A stretch of DNA of 64,000 bases from a bacterium (GTDB lineage: Bacteria; Zhuqueibacterota; Zhuqueibacteria; Oleimicrobiales; Geothermoviventaceae): the NCBI GenBank assembly GCA_028275345.1, contig JAPWUV010000001.1, positions 62,001-126,000 of the forward strand, in the 5' to 3' direction. A program made the position numbers and the translations under genes. Within the stretch, counting starts at the first letter, position 1; each line of letters opens with the position of its first letter. Positions 1 to 8,267 of the stretch are shown here, piece after piece. The notes under the pieces are model-generated. The model was given only the letters and a program-made list of their open reading frames with translations, made no database searches and had not been told where the DNA came from.

Positions 1-1616
1 TTGGCCAGTTTGTCGAAGGTTTTCTCCAAGTACCGGGCGCGGATGCCCGTGTCTAGGTCGCACGGGCCGAGGGCGTACACGACGGCGATGCGCTCAGCCG
101 GTCCCCACGTCTCATCCGGGAGGCGCGATCTCACCTTGGAGCGCGTCACGGAGCGGAAGCGTTTGCCCACTTTTTTCGCCAGGATCTCGTCGATGTCGCG
201 CCAGCGGCCCACTGTGTCCACCAGTCCCACCTTGACGGCGTCCTCGGCCAGGAAGATCCCGCCCAGGTCCACGAGCGAGTCAAAACGGCTCGTGGTCCAG
301 CCTCGCCCCGCACACACCTCCCCGCGCAGGAGCTCGTACACGTCGTTCAGGTAGGCGCTCCTCTGTTCACGGTCCGCCTCGGAGAAGCGATCATTTGCGT
401 AAGTCTCGGCGGCCGACTTATACTTGAAAAAGCGCAGCTCCTGAAAGCCGAGGCCCAGCTTCTCGAGGGCGTGCTTGAGGTAGGTCCTGCCGGTGACGAG
501 ACCCAGCAGCTGGAGCTGACCCTCGGGGTCCATCACCACAATGTCCGCGCAAGAGGCGAGCCAGTAACGGATGATGTCGCCCTCGTCCAGGAACGCGACC
601 ACCCGTTTTCCGGCGGAGCGCAAGCGAATCAGCTCGGCGCGGACCTCCCACGCCAATTCCGCCGGGAGCGCAGACCCGGAAAGATTGAGGGCGACGGCTC
701 CGACGAGGGGATCATCCGCGGCTCGCTGCAGGTCCTGGATCAGGTCGAGAAAGCGGTGGGTCTGCCGGTCGAACCAGGCATAGCGGAGATAGTCCAGTTT
801 ACCCCGGAGCTCGATTTTCAGGAGCTCGTGGCCGGGGAAGATCGAACCTGCGAGGTCGCGGCGACGCGGCTGGGCAAGGCGCAATGAGTAAACCTCCCCT
901 CCGTCGCCCGTCACCCGACTTGCCCCGAAGCCCAGGGGACCGCTCTGCACCTGTAGCCCCACACGGTACACCGCATGCTCTTCAACCCCGAATGCCAAAT
1001 GCAAACCCGGAATAGGACGAAGCACCACACCTCCGAACCAGTTTCCACGGCGCCACTGCTGGTTTCCCGGCACGGAGTAGGAGACAGCCAAGGTCACTCG
1101 CTCAGTGCCGAACGGGCGGAGTCCCAACTCGGCCTGGCGCTGCTGAAAGTCCTTGCCGGAAGAGATCAGGCCCGCAATCCCGAGCGAGACCCACGGGGCG
1201 GGACGCGCGATGACTCCCCCTGTCCAGTTTCGCGAGGGTTCTCCAGGGACATCCTGCCAGCGGTATCCAGCACCGAGCCCTAGCATCCCGACCTTCGTCC
1301 CCATCCAGATGGATTGAACGCTCCTGGGCCCGTGCGGCGTGGGCATCTTGCCGACGGCAAGGCCGATTCCCGGCACTGCACCGAGGAAAAGCCCTCGCTG
1401 CAGGCCGGCCTCACTCCAGCCGTACAGCCTGAGCTCTGGGCCGCGCACGAAAGCCGCGTTGGCTGGGTTCAGGAACCCCAACAATCCCTGATCGAAAGCG
1501 GAGGCCGGCGCCAAAAGGAGCCGATCCGGGCTTTGCAGGTCTTGGGCTGTGGCTCTTGCGACGCCAGCAAGGATCACCGCGGTCATGAGACAGTATGCCA
1601 CACCCTTTGCCTTCAT
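1..1616 (-). CDS. sppA: SppA-type (S49) protease with N-terminal barrel-like domain, partial
   Basis: The start is the ATG at 1616, preceded by AGGAGGGAG; 538 codons are visible before the left edge cuts the gene. An N-terminal signal peptide (ending near ATA-Q, residues 24-26) is followed by about 215 residues of short amphipathic, Gly/aromatic-rich strands like PorV-type outer-membrane proteins. From about residue 255 the protein resembles SppA: the strand 'KRVVAFLDEGD', 'YWLASCADIVV' and the motif YKSAAE, whose Lys (residue 400) aligns with the catalytic Lys of the E. coli enzyme. The nucleophile Ser lies in the C-terminal half, beyond the window. S49 enzymes degrade cleaved signal peptides and other membrane-proximal peptides. 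Fusion to a barrel-like domain suggests an outer-membrane or periplasmic site, which is inference. It follows the acyltransferase-like gene by 66 bases and is probably cotranscribed. Confidence 0.82.
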   Translation of the reverse strand, partial: MKAKGVAYCLMTAVILAGVARATAQDLQSPDRLLLAPASAFDQGLLGFLNPANAAFVRGPELRLYGWSEAGLQRGLFLGAVPGIGLAVGKMPTPHGPRSVQSIWMGTKVGMLGLGAGYRWQDVPGEPSRNWTGGVIARPAPWVSLGIAGLISSGKDFQQRQAELGLRPFGTERVTLAVSYSVPGNQQWRRGNWFGGVVLRPIPGLHLAFGVEEHAVYRVGLQVQSGPLGFGASRVTGDGGEVYSLRLAQPRRRDLAGSIFPGHELLKIELRGKLDYLRYAWFDRQTHRFLDLIQDLQRAADDPLVGAVALNLSGSALPAELAWEVRAELIRLRSAGKRVVAFLDEGDIIRYWLASCADIVVMDPEGQLQLLGLVTGRTYLKHALEKLGLGFQELRFFKYKSAAETYANDRFSEADREQRSAYLNDVYELLRGEVCAGRGWTTSRFDSLVDLGGIFLAEDAVKVGLVDTVGRWRDIDEILAKKVGKRFRSVTRSKVRSRLPDETWGPAERIAVVYALGPCDLDTGIRARYLEKTFDKLA

Positions 1617-1682
1617 TGTCTCCCTCCTAGACTGCGTTTGCCGTGCTTCGCCATGCGGGAGCATCCGACGGGGTCCCTTCGC

Positions 1683-2807
1683 CTACAAGCGGAGGAATAC
1701 CCGGCGACGCCACAAGCACCACACGAAGAGATACGATAGGGCCACGTACACCAGTGCATGCAGCAGGGAGCCAATCCACGGGTCCCCGACGGCGGAGAAG
1801 ACCGTCTTCCACAAGTAGGCCTTGATGGAAAGCTCCTCCCCGTTCGAGTGGACGTTCGTGAAGATCATGATGCGCGCTACCAAACCGATGAACACGTACA
1901 CGGCGATCGCGTTGGTTCCCCAGACGACGAACGGCTTCGCCCAGGACCGGTACCCCTTCACGTCGATCAGCCAGTAGAATGCGGCAAGCATGTTGAGGGC
2001 CACCCCTGCGGTGTAGACCGCATAGCTGCTGGTCCAGAGACTCTTGTTGATCGGCAGCCAATAGTTCATGAGCGAGCCTACGACGAGAGCGCCGTTCCCG
2101 AAGACGAAGAGCCAGCCCGTGATTTCCCGCGGATCTCGGCGGCTCCTGAGCCAGTGTCCCGTGAGCGCGCCGAAGAGGGTGGTGGAAATCGCGGGGATCG
2201 TGCTCAGCAAGCCCTCCGGATCCCAATTGGGCCAGAACATGTGCTGGCCGAATACCAGCCGGTCAATATAGGCCCCCAGGTTCCCCTCCGGGGTGAGCAC
2301 CCCAGCGCCGTAACCCGGCACAGGCACGAGCTTGATCAGGATCCAGTACAGGATGAGCAAGCCGCAAGCCACGATTGCCTGTCCTCGGATCCCCAAGTGC
2401 AGCACCACGAGCGAGGCGAACAAGTAGCAGAGCCCGATTCTCTGCAGCACGCCAGGGATGCGAAGATGCTCGAAATCGAACTTGGGGAAAGCGCTCAGGA
2501 AAAGGCCGAAGAGGATCAGGAGCAGGGTGCGTCGGACAATCCGTAGGTAGAAGGATCGCCGCGGAACGCCCTGTTCGATCCGCTTGGTGAAGGAGAATAC
2601 GAGGGCTGTCCCGACGATGAACAGAAAAAAGGGGAAAATCAGGTCGGTGAAGGTCCAGCCATTCCATTCGGCATGGCGAAGAGGGGGAAGCACGTACTGC
2701 CAGCTGCCGGGATTGTTCACCAGCATCATGGCGGCGATGGTGAAGCCGCGGAAGGCGTCCAGCGACTGTAGTCGACCGGCCAACGGGGAGAGCTGAGTCT
2801 CGGACAT
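1683..2807 (-). CDS. COG4299/DUF5009 family membrane acyltransferase-like protein
   Basis: A 374-residue polytopic membrane protein, related by its N-terminal signature 'LQSLDAFRGFTIAAMMLVN' and 'FTDLIFPFFLFIVGTAL' to heparan-alpha-glucosaminide N-acetyltransferase-like proteins (COG4299). The family is thought to move acyl groups across a membrane onto sugars; the bacterial substrate is unknown. About ten hydrophobic segments are visible, with a basic C-terminus. The ATG at 2807 has an AGGTGAGAG ribosome-binding site. The SppA-like gene follows 66 bases downstream on the same strand. A TTGCAT/TACCCT promoter candidate lies just upstream, back to back with that of the adenosyltransferase gene. 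Family assignment is firm; substrate is not inferable. Confidence 0.85.
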   Translation of the reverse strand: MSETQLSPLAGRLQSLDAFRGFTIAAMMLVNNPGSWQYVLPPLRHAEWNGWTFTDLIFPFFLFIVGTALVFSFTKRIEQGVPRRSFYLRIVRRTLLLILFGLFLSAFPKFDFEHLRIPGVLQRIGLCYLFASLVVLHLGIRGQAIVACGLLILYWILIKLVPVPGYGAGVLTPEGNLGAYIDRLVFGQHMFWPNWDPEGLLSTIPAISTTLFGALTGHWLRSRRDPREITGWLFVFGNGALVVGSLMNYWLPINKSLWTSSYAVYTAGVALNMLAAFYWLIDVKGYRSWAKPFVVWGTNAIAVYVFIGLVARIMIFTNVHSNGEELSIKAYLWKTVFSAVGDPWIGSLLHALVYVALSYLFVWCLWRRRVFLRL

Positions 2808-2848
2808 CTCTCACCTCGCCATGCAGTTCGCATCAGAGCTCTTTGCCA

Positions 2849-2877
2849 AGGGTACAAAGTTTGTGCACCAAATGCAA
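2849..2877 (-). promoter_or_regulatory. candidate promoter of the 2807 gene
   Basis: On the minus strand TTGCAT (2877-2872) and TACCCT (2854-2849) are separated by 17 bases. The -10 is a weak match (TAnnnT), but placement about 40 bases before the ATG fits. Confidence 0.35.
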
Positions 2878-2912
2878 GGTCAAGATGCCTCGCACCCGTG
2901 GCCCGAATCCCC

Positions 2913-2941
2913 TTGCTTTTCGGCGGCGCTGAGGGTATCTT
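2913..2941 (+). promoter_or_regulatory. candidate promoter of the adenosyltransferase operon
   Basis: TTGCTT (2913-2918), a 17-base spacer and TATCTT followed by G (2936-2941) lie about 40 bases before the ATG at 2982. It fits the TAnnTTG pattern seen at several other starts in this window. Confidence 0.5.
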
Positions 2942-2981
2942 GCGGTGCTTGCCTTTCGGGACGGAACGCCAGGAGTAGCAG

Positions 2982-3542
2982 ATGAGCATCTACAGCCGCA
3001 GGGGCGACGGCGGGAATACCCAGCTCTTCGGAGGCGAGGAGGTGTGGAAAGATGCGCCTCGTCTGGAGGCTCTCGGCTGTCTGGACGAACTCAACGCCTG
3101 GATCGGCGTTCTCCTCGTCTACCTTCCCTGGGACGACGTCCGGGAATGGCTGGATCAAGTTCAGAATGACCTCCACACCATCGCCTCGGAGCTGGCCAGC
3201 CCTCTCGGGGAGGGGCGGGGTGCGGTCGAGCTCCCTGCCGGCCGCGTGGAGGTGCTCGAGCAATGGATCGATCGGATGTCGGCGCAGCTTCCTGCCCTGC
3301 ACCACCTCATTCGTCTGCGCGGATCGGAATTCGCGGCCTGGGCTCATGTGGCACGGACGGTTTGTCGGCGCGCAGAGCGGAGAATGGCTCCCCTGCTTCG
3401 GCAGGGGGAGATTCGAGAGGAGCCATTTCGCTACATGAATCGCCTCTCCGATTTTCTCTTCATGTTGGCCCGGTTGGTGAATGCGCGCTGCGGTACGCCG
3501 GAGCAAGCTTGGAAACTCAGCGCTGGTCCCGAGAAGGCGTGA
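2982..3542 (+). CDS. pduO: PduO-type cob(I)yrinic acid a,c-diamide / cobalamin adenosyltransferase
   Basis: A 186-residue enzyme that transfers the 5'-deoxyadenosyl group of ATP to cob(I)alamin or a precursor, in the cytosol. Family marks: N-terminal ATP-binding 'SRRGDGGNTQLFGG' (residues 5-18), 'KDAPRLEALGCLDELNAWIG' (about 23-42), 'HVARTVCRRAERRM' near residue 125-138, and 'NRLSDFLFMLAR' near the end. These cover the usual PduO fold at normal length. The usual PGGS stretch reads RLRGS here, a mild variation. ATG at 2982 has CAGGAGTAG upstream. It begins an apparent three-gene operon with a small membrane protein one base downstream and an overlapping hydrolase. No cobalamin-dependent enzyme or riboswitch was seen nearby. 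Confidence 0.92.
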   Translation: MSIYSRRGDGGNTQLFGGEEVWKDAPRLEALGCLDELNAWIGVLLVYLPWDDVREWLDQVQNDLHTIASELASPLGEGRGAVELPAGRVEVLEQWIDRMSAQLPALHHLIRLRGSEFAAWAHVARTVCRRAERRMAPLLRQGEIREEPFRYMNRLSDFLFMLARLVNARCGTPEQAWKLSAGPEKA

Positions 3543-3543
3543 C

Positions 3544-3798
3544 ATGCTTCGATTTCTGATGCTCCTCTTATTGGCGGCGCTGGTGGGAGGTTTGGGCGCG
3601 GCAATCGCCGGCCAGCGACGCCAAGGTTGTCTTGTGAACATTGCCATCGGCCTTGTGGGTGCGGCTCTTGGCACGTATTTGGCCAACATCCTCAAGGCGC
3701 CCCCCTTCATCCAGCTGCTTGACGTCCCCATTGCCTGGGCGTTACTCGGGGCGGCGATCTTCATGGCCGTCATCGGAGCTGTCGCTAGACGCCAATGA
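3544..3798 (+). CDS. GlsB/YeaQ/YmgE-family small membrane protein
   Basis: An 84-residue protein almost wholly made of three hydrophobic segments, with Gly-rich helices ('NIAIGLVGAALGTYLAN') and a short basic loop 'GQRRQG' after the first. This matches the transglycosylase-associated GlsB/YeaQ family, a small inner-membrane family of unsettled function despite its name. It starts one base after the adenosyltransferase stop, and its TGA overlaps the next gene's ATG, so translation of the three is probably coupled. The longer in-frame extension back to 3481 lies inside the upstream gene and is not needed. Confidence 0.8.
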   Translation: MLRFLMLLLLAALVGGLGAAIAGQRRQGCLVNIAIGLVGAALGTYLANILKAPPFIQLLDVPIAWALLGAAIFMAVIGAVARRQ

Positions 3799-4859
3799 TC
3801 GGGATCGCCTCCAAGGTTGTGGATCGGCTCGCCGTACTGCATCTGCAGTTGCTGCGGATCATGAATGGACGCAGGGCACACGTCCGTTGCCGTGGAGCGA
3901 GGGGGGCAAACCCTGCTCTTCGCCCTGAGAGCTGGGGCGAAGGGGATTTGCGTGAAGCTGTGAACGCACTCCCTGTGCCGAGGCTCCGCCTGGCCAGCTG
4001 GGGAAGAAGCGGGGCTATTACCCGTTGGCGCTTTCACTTTGAGTCGCCGGTCCCGACGGGTTGCGCCGAAAACGATTTGGCGCGCGGCACGGCGTGGACG
4101 CATACCGAGCCCGGTCAGACGCCCGCCGTGGTGCTTCTGCACGGGTGGATGATGAGCCATTTCCGCAGTCTTCATCCCCTCGCGAATGCCTTCTTCCGGA
4201 AGGGCCTGGACGTTTTCTTCCTTGAGCTCCCCCACCACATGCATAGGCGGAGGCCGGGGACCTATTCGGGGGAGTGTTTCTTCGGTCCCCAGGGCGAGTA
4301 CGGGTTGCAGTCCTTAGTCCAAAGCATTTTGGACACCTGTTCTCTGGTGCGATGGCTCCGCCGGGAGGGACGGGGCGTCGGCTTGTACGGCGTGAGCTTG
4401 GGGGGGATGATCGCCCTCTCCTGTGCCTGCTACAGTTCTGATCTCCACTTCGTGATCGCGAGCGTGCCGGCCTGCAGCCTGGAAGAGCTGGCGGAGCGGT
4501 CCTTGCTCGTGCGGAAGCTTATGTCTCGCGCGGACGGAGGCGGAAATTCCCCCGGCGAGCCATTCCTTCGCCAGCTGGATCCAATGTACCTCAAGCCGCT
4601 CATCCCGCCTCGCAGGGTCGTGCTGGTCGTAGGGAGGGGCGATCTGATCGTGCCGCCGGCTTTGCCGCTACGACTTGCCGAGCGCTGGAACGGCATTCCG
4701 GTTCTGCTTTACCCACACGGGCACATCACCGTCAATGCCTCGCGCAAGATGCGTCGCGACTTGGCCGCGCTGGTGGACGAGTTCCTGCCCGAAATGTGGC
4801 CTGGTGGCCGAGGTTTTCAGCCGCCAGCGGAGAAAGCAATGGGAAGGCCCGCGGCATAG
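3795..4859 (+). CDS. alpha/beta hydrolase family protein
   Basis: A 354-residue protein with an alpha/beta hydrolase core starting near residue 110: oxyanion-type 'VVLLHGWMMSHFR', the nucleophile elbow 'GVSLGG' (Ser near residue 200), an acid in 'VVGRGDLIVPP', and a C-terminal His in 'YPHGHITV'. The first 100 residues are basic and not obviously conserved; no signal peptide is seen. The call 'HxH' region 'LELPHHMHRRRPG' resembles the ABHD18-like branch, but substrate cannot be assigned. Its ATG overlaps the previous TGA by three bases. The 216 bases after it hold no gene and no clear terminator. Confidence 0.8.
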   Translation: MIGIASKVVDRLAVLHLQLLRIMNGRRAHVRCRGARGANPALRPESWGEGDLREAVNALPVPRLRLASWGRSGAITRWRFHFESPVPTGCAENDLARGTAWTHTEPGQTPAVVLLHGWMMSHFRSLHPLANAFFRKGLDVFFLELPHHMHRRRPGTYSGECFFGPQGEYGLQSLVQSILDTCSLVRWLRREGRGVGLYGVSLGGMIALSCACYSSDLHFVIASVPACSLEELAERSLLVRKLMSRADGGGNSPGEPFLRQLDPMYLKPLIPPRRVVLVVGRGDLIVPPALPLRLAERWNGIPVLLYPHGHITVNASRKMRRDLAALVDEFLPEMWPGGRGFQPPAEKAMGRPAA

Positions 4860-5075
4860 GGCTCACGGTTCCGGAAGGGCTGGACACGGAATCCTCAGGG
4901 ATTCGGGCCTCCTGCTGGTGAAGGTAGTGAGAGGAAAGGATCTGCCCGGATTCCGCGGTAATGGGGAGGGGGACTTCCTCTCCGGCGATTGAGTCGCGAG
5001 GGGTTGGCCCGAGCGGGCGCCGGTCGGAAGTCGCGTTGAGCCCAGGTGGAAGGTTGGCCATTCGGAGGAGGTGCT

Positions 5076-5876
5076 ATGCTGAGAACGCGAATTATCCTGA
5101 CGGTTCTTCTTCTCGTATTCGGGAGCCAGGGAGGCTTTGCGCAATTCGCTCCGAGCCTGCACGGGCACCTCGGAACTGCTCATTTGGCGGAGCCCAGCGC
5201 GTTGGGGAAGGGCGGGTTTGTGGTGGGAGGTTCCGCGTGCTACACGGACCTTGGTCGGAAGGATCCGAGAGGGGAGATCGGCGCGTACGGCCTCCACGGA
5301 ACACTCGGCCTCACCCCCTGGCTGGATGCAGGTCTTTCGGTCTCCTACCTGGCAGTGAATGCGGGCGTTGGAGGGCTGGGGCGGACGTCGGTTTCGCTGA
5401 AATTCGCCGTGACGCCCGAGGAGTCGGAGCTGTCGCTGGGGCTCCTTGTGGGAGCCATGCTCCCGCCCGTGGACCCGGATCCGCTGGTCTCCTCGCGGGG
5501 AACCAATCCGCTGACTCGCATCCTCGCCGGCTGGGAGGGCAGGGATCAGTGGCTATTGGCCAATGCGGGTATCGAGAGGATGGACGTCCTTTGGCCCTCC
5601 ACGCAGCGTCTCCGCTCGGAGTACGCTTTCGTGGCGGGCCTGGCCTACGGGCGCACGTTGGGGAGGGGCGTAATGGGATTCGTCGAACTGGTGGGCGCCT
5701 CGATCCCCTCGCTGACGGATGAGGATCTGTTCTTCCAGGCGGGGCTGGATTTTCCAGCTGCGGGCTGCCTCCGCGCAAGGTTTAGCGGAGGTACGGGGCT
5801 TCCCAATTTCGAGCTCGCGAATACCGACGTGCGAATCACGGCGGGTTTGCAGTATCGGCTGGAGAGGGTCGATTAG
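5076..5876 (+). CDS. secreted outer-membrane beta-barrel-like protein
   Basis: A 266-residue protein with a clear signal peptide ('RIILTVLLLVFGSQGGFAQ') and then alternating Gly/aromatic strands that end in 'ITAGLQYRLERVD', typical of a small outer-membrane barrel. The chosen ATG at 5076 has GGAGGAGGTGCT directly before it; the ATG at 5046 lacks a site. No family was recognised; similar proteins are often annotated as conserved outer-membrane or transporter-like proteins. The lipoprotein gene follows 30 bases later, so the two may form one transcript. Confidence 0.75.
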   Translation: MLRTRIILTVLLLVFGSQGGFAQFAPSLHGHLGTAHLAEPSALGKGGFVVGGSACYTDLGRKDPRGEIGAYGLHGTLGLTPWLDAGLSVSYLAVNAGVGGLGRTSVSLKFAVTPEESELSLGLLVGAMLPPVDPDPLVSSRGTNPLTRILAGWEGRDQWLLANAGIERMDVLWPSTQRLRSEYAFVAGLAYGRTLGRGVMGFVELVGASIPSLTDEDLFFQAGLDFPAAGCLRARFSGGTGLPNFELANTDVRITAGLQYRLERVD

Positions 5877-5906
5877 CCGAGACCTCCAACAAGAAGGCGG
5901 CGTAAC

Positions 5907-6758
5907 ATGGACTGGCGCCCCCGGTTGATCTTGCTCCTCTTAGCCGTCTCCCTGAGTGGTTGCAGGCTGATGGAGGAGCTCGGGATAGCCCTTGGCCAGG
6001 ACCTCGAGGTGGTCAAGCTGGGCAAGGTCCGTAGCGCGAAGCTGAGGGAGCCCTCCGGCCTGGCCGCAAGCCAGCGCTACAGGGGCGTCTACTGGACCCA
6101 CAACGATTCCGATCACCCTCCGGAGCTCTTTGCCATCGACTCGCTGGGCACCGTTTTGAAAGTGTTCCGCGTGAGCGGGGCCAAGAACGAGGACTGGGAG
6201 GATCTGACGCTGGATCCAGACGGGAATCTCTACATCGCCGATACGGGGGATAATGACGGGGTGCGCAACTCCGTGGTCGTCTACCGGCTGCGAGAGCCCG
6301 ATCCCTTCGGCGTCGACACGGTAGTGACAGCCGAGGATTCTCTCCGGCTTCGCTATCCGAGTGGAGTTCACTACAATTGCGAGGCCGTCTTCTGGAAAGG
6401 GGGTCGATTGTACCTGCTGACCAAGACGGCCAGTTTCCGGGACTCGACGGTTTGTTTCTCTGTTGATGTAGGCAAGACCGGGGTCGGTGTGGTTGAGTTG
6501 GTCCGCGAAGGCGCGAGATCGGATGTCAATCTCGTCACAGCCGCGGAATACAGCCCTGCGAAAAGGCGGCTGGCCGTCTTGTCGTACACTCAGCTTATCA
6601 TCTTGGGGCCGGAGGTGGATCCTTTCCCGTACGCGCGCAAACGCACGCAGGCGGGGATCAGCCTGGGGCAATGCGAGGGCGTCTGCTGGAACGGGTCCAA
6701 TCTCATGGTTGTGAACGAGGCGGGGGAGATTTTCCGGATCTCGGGGTTTGCCCTGTAA
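5907..6758 (+). CDS. lipoprotein with beta-propeller-like repeats
   Basis: A 283-residue protein. The N-terminus carries a lipobox, 'LLAVSLSGC' (Cys 19), so it is probably lipid-anchored in the periplasm or outer membrane. The body has propeller-like blades: 'LREPSGLAASQRYRGVYWTHN', 'NEDWEDLTLDPDGNLYIAD' with 'TGDN' after it, and 'NCEAVFWKGGRLYLLTKT'. The DWED and DTGDN patterns are typical of a conserved secreted family of unknown function. No catalytic residues can be assigned. It lies 30 bases after the barrel gene. Its stop overlaps a possible ATG (6758-6760), but the short frame that follows does not look coding. Confidence 0.72.
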   Translation: MDWRPRLILLLLAVSLSGCRLMEELGIALGQDLEVVKLGKVRSAKLREPSGLAASQRYRGVYWTHNDSDHPPELFAIDSLGTVLKVFRVSGAKNEDWEDLTLDPDGNLYIADTGDNDGVRNSVVVYRLREPDPFGVDTVVTAEDSLRLRYPSGVHYNCEAVFWKGGRLYLLTKTASFRDSTVCFSVDVGKTGVGVVELVREGARSDVNLVTAAEYSPAKRRLAVLSYTQLIILGPEVDPFPYARKRTQAGISLGQCEGVCWNGSNLMVVNEAGEIFRISGFAL

Positions 6759-6905
6759 TGAGGGCGCCAGTTCTCCTGAGCTTCGTCGGAGCGGCGTGTG
6801 AAGAATCGCCCCGGGAGATCGGCGGGGGCGGGAGCGACGTAGCTCCGCCTTCGAGCGGGTGGGGGAACCTGGGACGGCCGGAGGCGGATGTCACGGGCCT
6901 TTAAC

Positions 6906-6934
6906 TTGACAGGCCGGCGGACGGTTTTTATTTT
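6906..6934 (+). promoter_or_regulatory. strong candidate promoter of the HD-GYP regulator
   Basis: A perfect TTGACA (6906-6911), a 17-base spacer, and TATTTT followed by G (6929-6934), 42 bases before the GTG at 6977. Confidence 0.7.
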
Positions 6935-6976
6935 GGGCAACAGGCAGGAAGCCGAAGGTCAGACGAGGGAAGGCCC

Positions 6977-8053
6977 GTGGAATGGGAGACAGAGGCGGCG
7001 CGATCGGCCGCGCGGGTCCTGATCATCGACGATGATCCGGCCGTTCTGGAACTGGTCCGGAGGGCGTTGGAGAGAAGGGGGATCCCCTGCGAATGCCAAT
7101 CGGATGCGCACAAGGCCCTGGCCGAGCTGCGTCATCGCGACTACGCGGTGGTGCTCACCGATATTCGCATGCCGGGCATCTCCGGTATTGACATCTACCG
7201 GAGGGTGAGGCATTCTTGTCCGCACACCTATTTCATCGCCATTACGGGGGTGGCAGACACCGAGGTGGCCATCGAAGCCCTGAAGCTGGGCTTCTTCGAC
7301 TATCTCTTGAAGCCTTTGAACCTGGACGAGGTTGTTCTTTCCGTTGAGCGAGCGTTCGAGGAGAGGCGCCTCAAACTAGAGCTGCGGGCCTATCAGGAGG
7401 AGCTCGAGGCGAAGGTCTTGCGGAGGACGGAGGAGCTGATCGACCGGTCGCGCCAGCTGCGGCAGCTCCTGCTGAACACGATCCAGACGCTGGTCTTCAC
7501 CCTCGAGGCGAAGGACAAGTTCACGGAGGGGCATTCCCGACGGGTCTCGGACATCGCGGCGTATCTGGCCGAACGGCTCGGGTTGTCGCAAACGGCAGTG
7601 CGTCGCGTGGAGCTGGCTGGCCTGCTTCACGACATCGGGAAGGTGGGGATCCGGGACCAGATCCTTTCTCTGCCACGTCGCCTGACGAAAGACGAGATGG
7701 AGCACGTGAGGACGCACCCGCAGGTCGGAGCCCGGATTCTGGGGCCAGTGAGTGAATTTCAAGACCTCATCCCGGCCGTGCTTTGTCATCACGAGAGGTA
7801 CGATGGCTCGGGCTACCCGCAAGGCCTGCGGGGCGAGGCCATCCCCCTCTACGCGCGGATCGTAGCTGTGGCGGATGCCTACGAGGCGATGACCAGTCGG
7901 CGGCCCTACCGTGAGGCATTACCGCCGGATGTGGCGCTTGCCCAGCTCAAGAATGGGACAAGATCGAGTTTCGACCCGCAGGTGGTGGAGGTGTTGGAGC
8001 GATGGCAGGGGGAGGTCGAAGAGCGGATCCGCCACGTCCAAAGTCCCGCCTGA
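6977..8053 (+). CDS. two-domain response regulator with HD-GYP phosphodiesterase output
   Basis: A 358-residue cytosolic protein. Residues about 12-125 form a receiver domain: acidic 'LIIDDDP' and phospho-acceptor Asp 62 in 'LTDIRMPG', with the Lys in 'YLLKPLN'. A coiled linker (about 130-160) leads to an HD-GYP domain: 'GHSRRV', HD at residues 218-219 in 'LLHDIGKVGI', 'HHERYDGSGYP' near 269-281 and 'IVAVADAYEAM'. HD-GYP domains hydrolyse cyclic di-GMP, and all the signature residues are present, so activity is likely. No cognate kinase or GGDEF protein is next to it. The GTG start has GAGGGAAGG upstream. It appears monocistronic from its own strong promoter. Confidence 0.92.
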   Translation: MEWETEAARSAARVLIIDDDPAVLELVRRALERRGIPCECQSDAHKALAELRHRDYAVVLTDIRMPGISGIDIYRRVRHSCPHTYFIAITGVADTEVAIEALKLGFFDYLLKPLNLDEVVLSVERAFEERRLKLELRAYQEELEAKVLRRTEELIDRSRQLRQLLLNTIQTLVFTLEAKDKFTEGHSRRVSDIAAYLAERLGLSQTAVRRVELAGLLHDIGKVGIRDQILSLPRRLTKDEMEHVRTHPQVGARILGPVSEFQDLIPAVLCHHERYDGSGYPQGLRGEAIPLYARIVAVADAYEAMTSRRPYREALPPDVALAQLKNGTRSSFDPQVVEVLERWQGEVEERIRHVQSPA

Positions 8054-8070
8054 GGCCGAGAGTAAAAGTA

Positions 8071-8099
8071 TTGACAATGCTACGGGGGATGGGTATATT
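8071..8099 (+). promoter_or_regulatory. promoter of tRNA-Leu
   Basis: Perfect TTGACA (8071-8076), 17-base spacer, TATATT (8094-8099); the tRNA begins 19 bases later. Confidence 0.75.
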
Positions 8100-8117
8100 A
8101 TCGCGAGGCAGCGGGAC

Positions 8118-8204
8118 GCGAGAGTGGCGGAACTGGCAGACGCGCTAGACTTAGGATCTAGTGCCCGAGAGGGCTTGGGGGTTCGAGTCCCCCCTCTCGC
8201 ACCA
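8118..8204 (+). tRNA. tRNA-Leu (anticodon TAG)
   Basis: Acceptor GCGAGAG (8118-8124) pairs with CTCTCGC (8194-8200). The anticodon stem CTAGA/TCTAG encloses CTTAGGA, giving anticodon TAG (8152-8154). A long variable arm and a GGGGG-TTCGAGT-CCCCC T arm make it a class II tRNA. The CCA end is encoded (8202-8204), unlike the two tRNAs at 33.4-33.6 kb. Confidence 0.97.
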
Positions 8205-8206
8205 GG

Positions 8207-8230
8207 AGCCGGCCGAGGGACCGGCTTTTG
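8207..8230 (+). terminator. intrinsic terminator after tRNA-Leu
   Basis: AGCCGG (8207-8212) pairs with CCGGCT (8221-8226) around an 8-base loop, followed by TTTTGCTTTG. It separates the tRNA from tig. Confidence 0.7.
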
Positions 8231-8267
8231 CTTTGTACTGGAATGAACGCAGCGAAATGGGAGACGC

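Noticed and set aside
471-887. Plus-strand frames at the left end (1-354, 471-887)
   Set aside because: They lie opposite the SppA-like gene, which has a signal peptide, ribosome site and the YKSAAE motif.
2808-2981. Cobalamin riboswitch before the adenosyltransferase gene
   Set aside because: The leader after the candidate promoter is only about 35 bases, far too short for a B12 riboswitch, and no conserved B12-box was recognised.
2880-4244. Minus-strand 454-codon frame opposite the adenosyltransferase operon
   Set aside because: Overlaps three recognised, translationally coupled plus-strand genes; no recognisable features.
6759-6904. Short plus-strand frame overlapping the lipoprotein stop
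   Set aside because: Forty-eight codons ending just before a strong promoter; composition is not convincing and no ribosome site is seen.
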